Shown: one piece after another, positions 1-5,782 of the stretch
Layout of the letters: each line of letters opens with the position of its first letter
How positions within the stretch are numbered: position 1 is the stretch's first letter
NCBI GenBank assembly: GCA_005885025.1
Contig: VAYC01000037.1
Span: forward strand, 1-8,895
From: Actinomycetota bacterium
Lineage (GTDB): Bacteria > Actinomycetota > UBA4738
Reading direction: 5' to 3'
DNA: 8,895 nt
Made by a program: the position numbers and the translations under genes
The notes under the pieces: model-generated
Told to the model about the DNA's origin: nothing
The model's database searches: none
What the model saw: the letters and a program-made list of their open reading frames with translations, nothing else

Positions 1-366
1 CTCCTCGGCGATCCGGCGCGCCTCCTCGTTCACGATGCCCAGTTGGAGCCACAGGACCTTCGCTCCGACCTGCACGGCTTGGCGAGCAACCTCCGGTGTG
101 AACTCCGCGCGACGGAACACGTCGACCAGGTCGACCGGCTCGGGCACATCAAGCAGGGATTCGTAGGCCCGTTCCCCAAGCACCTCGGCCTCGTTGGGGT
201 TAATGGGGATGATCCGGTAGCCCACCTGTTGCAGGTAGTCCGCCACGTTGTACGAGTGCCGTTCGGGCTTGGACGAGAGGCCGACGACCGCGATGGTCCG
301 GATCTCTCGGAGCAAGGCGCGGAGCTGATCGTCCCCGGGCGTGTATCCCCGCGTGTACTCGGTCAT
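1..366 (-). CDS. CoA-binding (YccU-like) protein, 3' end cut by window edge
   Basis: The minus strand is open from ATG at 366-364 to the window edge, giving 122 residues without a stop. It is a stand-alone Rossmann-type CoA-binding domain, the same fold as the N-terminal domain of succinyl-CoA ligase alpha and of NDP-forming acyl-CoA synthetases. Visible motifs are the nucleotide-binding turn VVGLSSKPER (27-36), PINPN (54-58), the DLVDVFRR strand-loop (79-86) and WLQLGIVNEEA (106-116). Known YccU-like proteins are about 135-140 residues, so only the last 15-20 residues are missing. The ATG overlaps the TGA of the upstream Nudix gene (ATGA at 366-363), so the two are probably translated as a coupled pair. 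The physiological role of this family is poorly defined; cofactor binding is inferred from homology. No catalytic residues are visible. Confidence 0.88.
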   Translation of the reverse strand, partial: MTEYTRGYTPGDDQLRALLREIRTIAVVGLSSKPERHSYNVADYLQQVGYRIIPINPNEAEVLGERAYESLLDVPEPVDLVDVFRRAEFTPEVARQAVQVGAKVLWLQLGIVNEEARRIAEE

Positions 367-944
367 TGCGGCTTTCCGGCGGGCGATCCGTCGACCGCCT
401 CGATGAACGAGGCCAGGATCCGGCCGGTGGCCCCCCAGATTAGCCCGCCATCCATCTCGTAGATATGGGTCTCGAACCGCCGGCCGTCGTATCGGAACTC
501 CTGGAGCCTCCCGACCTTGATCAGCGTGGCGAGAGGGAACTCCAGGACGCCGGCGATCTCGGCCGCGTTGGGAGTGAACAGAGGATCGCGCCACAGGAAC
601 CCCACGAACGGAACGATCAGGATCCCGGTCACGTTGGTGTGAACCGGCGGGAGGGCCCCCACCAGCTCGACGTCCGCGGGGGCCAGCCCGAGCTCTTCCT
701 GGGCCTCCCGCAAGGCCGTGGCGGCCAGCTCCTCCCCCGGGTCGGCCAGCCCGCCGGGGAAGGAGATCTCACCGGGGTGCCGGGAAAGCGTGTCGGTCCG
801 CTTGGTGAACACCACCCGCAGCTCGGGAGCCGCCCCCAGAACGGGGACCAGGACGGCGGCCGGAGACGTCCTGGGCGGGAGGGCGACGGAAGGGGCTGGG
901 TTCAAAAGGATGCGCAGCCGGTCGCGCAGTTCTTGGGGATCCAT
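363..944 (-). CDS. Nudix hydrolase, probable CoA pyrophosphatase (NudL/YeaB type)
   Basis: This 193-residue protein carries a perfect Nudix box, G65-x5-E71-x7-R79-E80-x2-E83-E84-x-G86, whose glutamates bind the divalent metal. Just before it lies FTKRTDTLSRHPGEISFPGG (46-65), a close match to the extra signature of the CoA pyrophosphatase subgroup; only one position differs (Ser54 where Arg is usual). Family enzymes cleave CoA or oxidised CoA to 3',5'-ADP and 4'-phosphopantetheine. The open frame continues upstream to 1292, but that part lies opposite the Fe-S carrier gene and has no Nudix homology. The start is ATG 944, or ATG 953 three codons upstream (MGGM); neither has a strong ribosome binding site. 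The downstream CoA-binding gene overlaps by 4 bp, which fits a CoA-related function. Substrate specificity is inferred. Confidence 0.9.
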   Translation of the reverse strand: MDPQELRDRLRILLNPAPSVALPPRTSPAAVLVPVLGAAPELRVVFTKRTDTLSRHPGEISFPGGLADPGEELAATALREAQEELGLAPADVELVGALPPVHTNVTGILIVPFVGFLWRDPLFTPNAAEIAGVLEFPLATLIKVGRLQEFRYDGRRFETHIYEMDGGLIWGATGRILASFIEAVDGSPAGKPQ

Positions 945-971
945 GCCACCCATAGTAGTGAGGGCCGTATC

Positions 972-1325
972 ATGGGTTGGATGAGCGAGGCGAGGATCGA
1001 GACCATCGGGGTCACGGAGAGGGCCGCGGAGAAGGCCATCGCGCTGGCTCAGAAGGAAGGTCACGCCGAGGCCTTCCTCCGCCTTCGCGTCACCGCCGGC
1101 GGGTGCTCGGGCTTCAGCTACGAACTGTCGTTCGAGGACGGCCCGCAGCCCGAGGACCATGTCGTCGAGGCTTTCGGCCTCCGCGTCCTGGTCGACCCGA
1201 AGAGCACGCCGATCGTGGCGGGGTCCATCCTGGAGTTCAAGGACGCCATGCTCGGAGGCGGCTTCAAGGTCAACAACCCGCAGGCCGTCCACGAGTGCGC
1301 TTGCGGGGAATCGTTCTCGATCTGA
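972..1325 (+). CDS. erpA: A-type iron-sulphur carrier (ErpA/IscA/HesB family)
   Basis: This 117-residue protein has the three invariant cysteines of A-type carriers: Cys45 in AGGCSGFSY and Cys109/Cys111 in ECACGESF, with 63 residues between the first two. Family members accept Fe-S clusters from the SUF or ISC machinery and pass them to apo-enzymes. The start ATG 972 is preceded by GTGAGGG at 958-964 with 7 nt spacing, which favours it over ATG 981. The gene diverges from the Nudix gene with at most 27 bp between starts, so its promoter must lie inside the neighbour or be very compact. No suf or isc genes are in the window, so this is a detached carrier. Likely clients nearby are the FrhB-like protein and FdxA. 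ErpA versus IscA cannot be decided from motifs, so the symbol is tentative. Confidence 0.93.
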   Translation: MGWMSEARIETIGVTERAAEKAIALAQKEGHAEAFLRLRVTAGGCSGFSYELSFEDGPQPEDHVVEAFGLRVLVDPKSTPIVAGSILEFKDAMLGGGFKVNNPQAVHECACGESFSI

Positions 1326-1329
1326 AGCC

Positions 1330-2004
1330 TCAGCGAACGGCTCGGGCGCTCCCCAGACCCTTCACTTCGAGGAGCCGGAGTTCCATGTCGGCCCACGGCG
1401 AGCGGAGATTCGCGCTCCCCAGGACCGAGCTCCACAGGCGGTCCGGCACCTCGTGGTCCATCCCGCTCTGGAACATGTAGTCCCACGTCGAATTGGCCAG
1501 GAAATCCGACTTGAGCGTTGCCGGCGTGCCCTCCTCGGGACCCAGCAGCTCGTAGCCCACCCGGTCCTCCGAGTATCCCGGCAGCCACCGCCAGAAGCGG
1601 GCCGGGGCCGCCACCAGCACGCCGGCCTGCTCGACCACGCCTTTGGTTCGGGCCACGGCCATCTTGACCACGTCGGCCATCGCGGCGTTGGCGAAGCCGC
1701 TGTGGTCCTCGCCGCGAGGGTGCCACTGCACCTCTATGGCGAGCTGGGGCACCTTGGACTTGGCCGCGACCACCACGTCGGTCGGCTCGGCCAGGGCTCC
1801 CGTGGCGGCCAGGCTGGACTCAACGGTGACCAGCTCGACCCGGCCGAACTGGAGGGCTTTGCGGAGGGAAGTCCGGACGTCGTCCTCGAAGGCGAGCTTG
1901 GTGGCAGGGGCGGACCGGGCGGCCAACCCCAGATGGTTCATCAGGGCTTGGACCTCTCCGGCCGCGGCCAGGAGCGCGGCCTGGACGGCGTCAGGTTCGA
2001 GCAT
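1330..2004 (-). CDS. Unassigned 224-residue protein, possible PD-(D/E)xK-like fold
   Basis: I do not recognise this family. The reading frame has strong GC third-position bias and ends 4 bp from the convergent carrier gene. The start ATG 2004 has only a weak GGTGA-like site upstream. There is no signal peptide or membrane segment. The central part suggests alternating helices and strands: an acidic helix with Glu40 (FEDDVRTSLRKAL), a strand with Asp76 (PTDVVVAAK), a strand ending in Glu91-Val-Gln93-Trp94 (LAIEVQW), a helix with Lys114, and a strand GVLVAAP. The order Glu, Asp, then E-x-Q after 14 residues resembles PD-(D/E)xK nucleases, except that Gln replaces the usual Lys. This is pattern reading only, and an inactive or unrelated fold is quite possible. 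The C-terminal third is rich in Trp and acidic residues. Confidence 0.75.
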   Translation of the reverse strand: MLEPDAVQAALLAAAGEVQALMNHLGLAARSAPATKLAFEDDVRTSLRKALQFGRVELVTVESSLAATGALAEPTDVVVAAKSKVPQLAIEVQWHPRGEDHSGFANAAMADVVKMAVARTKGVVEQAGVLVAAPARFWRWLPGYSEDRVGYELLGPEEGTPATLKSDFLANSTWDYMFQSGMDHEVPDRLWSSVLGSANLRSPWADMELRLLEVKGLGSARAVR

Positions 2005-2091
2005 TGGTCACCGGCGGGACGGGCACCGCGGGAGCGTAGCAAAGCCGCTGCCGGGAGTGAAGGCAAGCCTTTCGTGGCTGGCTGCCGCCCC

Positions 2092-2105
2092 TATACTGGC
2101 TCCCG
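2092..2105 (+). promoter_or_regulatory. Likely -10 box for a leaderless FrhB-like transcript
   Basis: TATACT at 2092-2097 matches the TANNNT -10 consensus and ends 8 nt before the ATG at 2106. Transcription would start at or almost at the initiation codon, giving a leaderless message. That agrees with the absence of any Shine-Dalgarno sequence in the intervening GGCTCCCG. No clear -35 hexamer is visible at 15-19 bp upstream. The 101-bp divergent gap (2005-2105) must also hold the promoter of the unassigned gene at 1330-2004. Confidence 0.5.
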
Positions 2106-3305
2106 ATGCCCACCTCCGCCGACAAGACTCAATGGCGGGATCTCTACAACGAGGTCGTTGTCTCGGGGTTGTGTACCGGGTGCTCCGCCTGTGTGGTCGT
2201 CTGTCCATTCCACGTCCTCGGCTACGAGGACGACAAGCCCGTCCAGACGATGGGGCTGGGCGCGGACGTGTGCACCCACGGTGACAAAGGTTGCGACATC
2301 TGCACTCGAGCCTGCCCCCGGTTCCGGCAGTGGGAAACGGAGATCGATCGGATGCTGTTCGGCCGGACTCGCTCCGTGGAGGAGGTCATTGGCGTCCACC
2401 GGGAGGTCGTGCTCGCACGAGCGAAGGACCCTCGCGTCCTGGCCCAGGGTCAGGATGGCGGGGTGGTCTCGGCCCTCCTGATCTGGGGGTTGGAGACCGG
2501 TCAGATCGACGGGGCGCTCACGTCGAAGCTCTCGGATGAGCGCCCGTGGGATGCCGAGCCCACTGTGGTGACGGATGCAGACGGCGTGCTGGCGACGGCG
2601 GGCTCTCGCTACACCTACTCTGCGAATCCCCTCGCCCTGGTCCGCGCGGCCGAGATGGGACTCACCAACGTGGCCCTGGTGGGCATGTCATGCCAGGCGA
2701 GCGTGACCGGAGCCCTGGAGTCCCGGCGCGTCAACAAGTGGCGCAAGCGCATCGCGTGGACGTTCGGCCTGTTGTGCTCCAAGACCTTCACCTACGACGG
2801 GCTGAACGTGGAGATCGCCCAGAACCAGATGGGGTTGGCCCTCGACGACATCGTTCGCGTGAACATCAAGGGCAAGCTGCTCTTCTATACGAAGGACGGG
2901 ACCGAACATACCTACTCGCTGAAGAAGGCTCAGGAATTCGCTCGGCCCGGATGCCTTCACTGCCCCGACTTCGCGGCTGAGCACGCCGACATCTCGTTCG
3001 GCGGCCTCGGGCAGAGCGATGGTTGGACCCTGACGGTCATCCGCACCGAGCTCGGCCAGGTCATTTGGGATGCGGCCGTCGCAGAAGGAATCGTAGAGTG
3101 GCGGCCGGGGTCCGAGGATCCGGCCGCGCTGGCCCTGATGGACAAGCTGTCGATCCACTCTCGCGAACGCTGGCCGACCGACACGCTTCCGGACGAATGG
3201 AAGCTCCCGGGCTTCCTACCGAACGGCGAGGGCCACGCCCCGACCGCAGACGGCCGGAGGGGCGGCGGGCGCGAAGTTGCCCCAGGACCGGCCGAGACGC
3301 CCTAA
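2106..3305 (+). CDS. FrhB-family coenzyme F420 hydrogenase/dehydrogenase beta-subunit-like protein
   Basis: This 399-residue protein starts with two ferredoxin-like clusters: Cys23, Cys26, Cys29, Cys33 in the CTGCSACVVVC pattern, and Cys56, Cys63, Cys66, Cys70 in the CTHGDKGCDICTRAC pattern. It continues into the FrhB/FdhB-type domain, with Cys196 (VGMSCQASV), Cys224 (LLCSK) and Cys283/Cys286 (GCLHCPDF), then ADISFGGLGQSDGWT, the usual flavin-side motif block. Family members pass electrons between Fe-S clusters, FAD and coenzyme F420 as part of hydrogenases, formate dehydrogenases, FpoF or stand-alone ferredoxin:F420 enzymes. No hydrogenase or formate dehydrogenase partner is in the window, so it may act alone. 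The last 35 residues are Gly/Pro/Arg-rich and probably disordered. The start is supported by the adjacent -10 box. The actual electron carrier is inferred. Confidence 0.87.
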   Translation: MPTSADKTQWRDLYNEVVVSGLCTGCSACVVVCPFHVLGYEDDKPVQTMGLGADVCTHGDKGCDICTRACPRFRQWETEIDRMLFGRTRSVEEVIGVHREVVLARAKDPRVLAQGQDGGVVSALLIWGLETGQIDGALTSKLSDERPWDAEPTVVTDADGVLATAGSRYTYSANPLALVRAAEMGLTNVALVGMSCQASVTGALESRRVNKWRKRIAWTFGLLCSKTFTYDGLNVEIAQNQMGLALDDIVRVNIKGKLLFYTKDGTEHTYSLKKAQEFARPGCLHCPDFAAEHADISFGGLGQSDGWTLTVIRTELGQVIWDAAVAEGIVEWRPGSEDPAALALMDKLSIHSRERWPTDTLPDEWKLPGFLPNGEGHAPTADGRRGGGREVAPGPAETP

Positions 3306-3346
3306 ACGAGAATCACTTCAGGCCTGCGGTTCTTCCAGCGCCGGTC

Positions 3347-3445
3347 CTATCGATTGAGTTCGGGCAGCCACTTCACTGCGTCCTCGTCATCTAGTTCGGA
3401 AGTGATGACAAACCAGCCCTGGGGACAAGCATGATCCGCCTCATG
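3347..3445 (-). pseudogene. Possible frameshifted small reading frame
   Basis: An ATG at 3445-3443 has a well-placed AGAGG (spacing TGAAC), but its frame stops after 17 codons. One frame over, the same strand reads HACPQGWFVITSEL and then DDEDAVKWLPELNR before a TAG at 3349-3347, which looks protein-like (alternating hydrophobic strand, then acidic helix). That frame is open from 3469 but has no usable start codon. Adding one C to the CCCC run near the middle would join the start to the better frame and give about 32 codons. It could be a decayed gene, a sequencing error in a homopolymer, or chance. I recognise no family. Confidence 0.2.
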
Positions 3446-3560
3446 TTCACCTCTTTTTGCACTCGCACCTTAGATCTCTAAGTGGCAGGCCCCGCGGAGC
3501 CTGTTGCGTGACGGCACGCTTTGCTTCCCGGCAAGCCATTTCATGATTTGTAACCGCATC

Positions 3561-3586
3561 CATTGTTCGATGGTGATCAAACAATG
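3561..3586. repeat. Imperfect AT-rich hairpin downstream of fdxA
   Basis: CATTGTT at 3561-3567 pairs perfectly with AACAATG at 3580-3586. After a single C/A mismatch, GAT pairs with ATC around a GGTG loop (3572-3575), for ten base pairs in all. It lies about 50 nt past the fdxA stop on the transcribed strand. There is no T-tract, so it is not a classic intrinsic terminator. It could be a processing or stability element, a protein-binding palindrome or a repeat remnant. Confidence 0.45.
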
Positions 3587-3636
3587 CAGGGCGGTAGCAC
3601 GTGCCCCGATGGCCAGCTCGAGGGGAACCCCTAGCG

Positions 3637-3966
3637 CTACTCGGGCGTCTGGAAACCGGACACGAACGGGTGGTCCTTGTCGACCGGGCCCACCTGCGCG
3701 GCGCCGCCCGGGGAGCCGATCCCGCTGACGTCCGGATTGAAGAACTCCGCGTTGATCGGCGTGTAGTTCTTCCACTCGGCGGGGACGTCGTCCTCGTAGA
3801 AAATGGCGGTGACGGGGCAGACGGGCTCGCACGCTCCGCAATCCACGCATTCGTCGGGCTGGATGTAGAGCATCCTGCCGCCTTCGTAGATGCAGTCGAC
3901 CGGGCACTCGTCCACGCAGCCCCGGTCCTTCACGTCGATGCAGGGCTCGCAGATCGTATAGGTCAC
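3637..3966 (-). CDS. fdxA: FdxA-type seven-iron ferredoxin [3Fe-4S][4Fe-4S]
   Basis: This 109-residue soluble ferredoxin has the FdxA cysteine pattern. By analogy with Azotobacter ferredoxin I, Cys9, Cys17 and Cys50 should hold the [3Fe-4S] cluster, and Cys21, Cys40, Cys43 and Cys46 the [4Fe-4S] cluster; Cys25 is the conserved free position. ECPVDCIYEG and DECVDCGACEPVCP are near-consensus. The C-terminal tail with GSPGGAAQVGPVDKDHPF matches the extension typical of actinobacterial FdxA. Cys6 is an extra cysteine. The start codon is GTG (3966-3964), set by an excellent ribosome binding site, AAAGGGGTGA, 7 nt upstream. Its own promoter lies in the 89-bp gap after the luciferase-like gene. It probably donates low-potential electrons to oxidoreductases such as P450s or the FrhB-like protein; partners are inferred. 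Confidence 0.95.
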   Translation of the reverse strand: MTYTICEPCIDVKDRGCVDECPVDCIYEGGRMLYIQPDECVDCGACEPVCPVTAIFYEDDVPAEWKNYTPINAEFFNPDVSGIGSPGGAAQVGPVDKDHPFVSGFQTPE

Positions 3967-3973
3967 TGTGGAT

Positions 3974-3983
3974 TCACCCCTTT
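3974..3983 (-). promoter_or_regulatory. Strong Shine-Dalgarno site deciding the fdxA GTG start
   Basis: The minus strand reads AAAGGGGTGA, differing at one position from the ideal anti-16S complement AAGGAGGTGA. It sits 7 nt before the GTG at 3966-3964. It is the best ribosome binding site in the window and suggests high expression, as expected for an abundant ferredoxin. Confidence 0.75.
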
Positions 3984-4008
3984 TTCACCGTGTTGACCGT
4001 GGAAATAC

Positions 4009-4036
4009 AGTCTACCTCGGCCTGGAACGGCTGCAA
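4009..4036 (-). promoter_or_regulatory. Candidate fdxA promoter
   Basis: On the minus strand, TTGCAG (4036-4031) and TAGACT (4014-4009) are separated by 16 bp, resembling a housekeeping sigma promoter with a TANNNT -10 box. Transcription would begin near 4002, giving a leader of roughly 35 nt that includes the strong ribosome binding site. The -35 box lies 19 bp past the stop of the luciferase-like gene. A short CCCC/GGGG inverted repeat (4038-4041 and 4048-4051) lies between that stop and the promoter and might weakly terminate upstream transcription. Confidence 0.4.
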
Positions 4037-4055
4037 CCCCCGGTCGTGGGGCGAA

Positions 4056-5066
4056 TCACCTCTCCAGGGAGGGCGAGGGGGCCGCTGCCAGCACGGTCCC
4101 CAACACCGAAGAGAAGGGGTCGAGGGCGGCAACCGGATAGCACAGGACCACATCCGCGCCGGCGTCCCGGTACTCGCCGAAGCGAGCCAGGGCCGTTCCA
4201 CGCCCTCCGGTGACGGCGGTAGCCCGGACCAGCGGTTCTGGCACCTCCTCGACCCGGCCGGCCTGGTACGCCTTGGCGCCCATGGCGGCCTCCTCCCCCA
4301 ACCCCATGAGCTCGAACTGCCGGAGGTAGTGAGGGATGGCGGCGTACTGTCCCGCCATCTGCTTGAGGGCGCTCATCGCCACGTCCTCATCGAGTCCCAA
4401 ACATGCCCGCACGTAGACGGCAACGGTCAGCAGCGACGGGTCGCGCCCCGCTTGTTCGGCGGCACGGGCCAGGACGCTGCGGGCGCCGGCCACGCGCTCG
4501 GGACTGCACCAGTTCAGCAGCACGCCGTCGCCGATCTCTCCCGCCAGGCCCACCATGCGGTCGCCCAGGGCGGCCAGCCAGACAGGTGCAGGGGGCTGCC
4601 CTGCCGGCAGCTCGAGCTGGAAGGCCGGCGAGTCGAAGAGCTCGTCGGGTTTCACCCGGTGTCCCTCCAGGATCTGTCGAACGAGCCCAACGTACCGGCG
4701 CACGACGCCCACCGGCCGGGGCTGCCCGGGACCCCTCATCGGAGACCCGGCGCCGATCCCGAGAACGAAGCGGCCGCCGGAGAGGTCGTGGACCGTCGCC
4801 GCTGCCATCGCCGTCGCGACGGGGCTTCGCGCCCGAACGGTCACCACACCGGTGCCCAACCGAATCGTCGAAGTCGCGAGGCCGAAGCCGGTGAGGGTGG
4901 AGAAGGCTTCTCGCGCGGCGATCTCGGGTACGAACACCGACTCGTAGCCGGTCTCCTCCGCGGTGAGGACGATCTGCACGAGCTGGCGCCACGGTATCGG
5001 GTCACGCAAGACCACGCCGGTCCGGCCCGCAGGTTCGCCTGCCCGAGACCCGCCCGGTAGGGTCAT
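4056..5066 (-). CDS. Luciferase-like (LLM class) flavin/F420-dependent oxidoreductase
   Basis: This 336-residue protein has the TIM-barrel family landmarks: GVVLRDPIPWRQLVQIVLTAEETGYESVFVPE at the N-terminus (seen as strand 1, helix, strand 2; residues 17-48), TIRLGTGVVTVRARSPVATA with the family's non-prolyl cis-peptide region, DLSGGRFVLGIGAGSP, and the late APVWLAALGDRMVGLAGEIGDGVLLNW block. In high-GC Gram-positive lineages most members of this class use reduced F420, but FMN-dependent members exist and the motifs do not separate them. The substrate is unknown. ATG 5066 is chosen because it begins just before the conserved region; no clear ribosome binding site precedes it. The gene diverges by 44 bp from the hydrolase gene and is followed in the same direction by fdxA. 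Confidence 0.88.
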   Translation of the reverse strand: MTLPGGSRAGEPAGRTGVVLRDPIPWRQLVQIVLTAEETGYESVFVPEIAAREAFSTLTGFGLATSTIRLGTGVVTVRARSPVATAMAAATVHDLSGGRFVLGIGAGSPMRGPGQPRPVGVVRRYVGLVRQILEGHRVKPDELFDSPAFQLELPAGQPPAPVWLAALGDRMVGLAGEIGDGVLLNWCSPERVAGARSVLARAAEQAGRDPSLLTVAVYVRACLGLDEDVAMSALKQMAGQYAAIPHYLRQFELMGLGEEAAMGAKAYQAGRVEEVPEPLVRATAVTGGRGTALARFGEYRDAGADVVLCYPVAALDPFSSVLGTVLAAAPSPSLER

Positions 5067-5110
5067 GGCGCCATCGTCCCACAGCGTTCCGCGACCATGC
5101 GGCGGGTGCC

Positions 5111-5782
5111 ATGCAGCGCATCACGTTCGAGACAGAAGACGGACTCGAACTCGAGGGGGAGGTTCACACCCCCGATGGGAACGCCTTGGGCTCGGCGGTG
5201 ATCTGCCACCCGCATCCTCAATACGGCGGCAGCAAGGACCACCCATTGCTGTGGGCCATCCGCATCGAGCTCGCCGCGCGAGGCTTCGTGGTGTTCTCGT
5301 TCAACTTCCGCGGTGTGATGGGGTCCGAAGGCACCTTTGGGGGCGGGGTCGACGAGGTGAAGGACGTGCGAGCCGCCGTGGGGCGGGCGCGGCAGGAGTC
5401 GGACGGCCCGACGTTCGTGTGCGGATGGTCGTTCGGAGCCCATGTCGCCATGCGAACGGCGGTCGACGACGAACGCATCGCGGCGCTGGCGCTGGTGGCC
5501 CTCCCGCTCCACGAGGCGAGCATCGATCTCCCCGCCTTGCCGAGCCTTCCCGACCCCGGGCACCTGGAAAGGTTCGACCGGCCGGTGCTCCTGCTGGCCG
5601 GCGACTCCGACCCGTACTGCCCCGTTCCCGAGCTCCTCGTCATGGCCGGACGACTGCCTCGATCCACGGTGGAGATCGTGTCCGGCGCCGACCATTTCTT
5701 CGGCAAGCGGGAACATGAGGCAGCTCGGATCGTGGCTCGGTTTGCGCGGCAGGTCCTGCCGGGAGACCCAGCCCCTCAGTAG
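5111..5782 (+). CDS. Alpha/beta hydrolase (COG2945-like)
   Basis: This 223-residue soluble protein is a compact alpha/beta hydrolase. The nucleophile is Ser107 in GWSFG; Asp165 or Asp167 (GDSDPYCP) and His195 (GADHFF) complete the likely triad. The early CHPHPQYGGS block and FNFRGVMGSEGTFGGG are typical of the YpfH/COG2945 group of small esterase-like enzymes, where the His-Pro-His region shapes the oxyanion hole. The substrate is unknown; carboxylester or thioester cleavage is the family expectation. ATG 5111 begins right at the first strand; the upstream sequence has only a weak GCGGGTG element. Its 3' end overlaps that of the small membrane protein on the other strand by 7 bp. Confidence 0.87.
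   Translation: MQRITFETEDGLELEGEVHTPDGNALGSAVICHPHPQYGGSKDHPLLWAIRIELAARGFVVFSFNFRGVMGSEGTFGGGVDEVKDVRAAVGRARQESDGPTFVCGWSFGAHVAMRTAVDDERIAALALVALPLHEASIDLPALPSLPDPGHLERFDRPVLLLAGDSDPYCPVPELLVMAGRLPRSTVEIVSGADHFFGKREHEAARIVARFARQVLPGDPAPQ

Larger units (their letters stand above)
3306..3636. other. 331-bp lower-GC gap between convergent genes
   Basis: The gap separates the 3' ends of the FrhB-like gene and fdxA. Its base composition is visibly less GC-rich than the flanking genes, most clearly at 3380-3600. It holds an imperfect hairpin at 3561-3586, a short inverted repeat GTCATC/GATGAC (3386-3391 and 3404-3409), and a CATGA/TCATG inverted repeat (3430-3434 and 3441-3445) followed by a T-run at 3454-3458. 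That last combination is a weak terminator candidate for the plus-strand gene. A perfect AGGGG-AA-CCCCT palindrome at 3621-3632 lies just after fdxA. A possible broken small reading frame is described separately. I find no tRNA, no coding gene with convincing codon use, and no terminal repeats of an insertion sequence. Confidence 0.6.

Noticed and set aside
945..1292. N-terminal extension of the Nudix protein upstream of its ATG
   Set aside because: The frame stays open, but it is antisense to the Fe-S carrier, and Nudix homology begins only after the ATG at 944.
1159..2481. Long plus-strand open frame of about 440 codons across three genes
   Set aside because: It overlaps the carrier gene, runs antisense to the unassigned gene and enters the FrhB-like gene. 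Its translation is low-complexity and rich in Arg, Gly, Pro and Ser with no motif, as expected of an off-frame in high-GC DNA.
3430..3458. Intrinsic terminator for the FrhB-like gene
   Set aside because: The CATGA/TCATG stem is short and AT-rich, and the T-run begins about 8 nt after it. It is kept only as a weak candidate within the gap entry.
3306..3636. tRNA, CRISPR array or insertion-sequence ends in the gap
   Set aside because: There is no T-loop consensus or CCA-proximal acceptor stem, no evenly spaced direct repeats and no paired terminal inverted repeats with target duplication.
3470..3907. Minus-strand frame ending in MKWLAGKQ and a basic tail
   Set aside because: Most of it is an off-frame of fdxA. 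The 30-codon end in the gap has no ribosome binding site and no recognisable homology.
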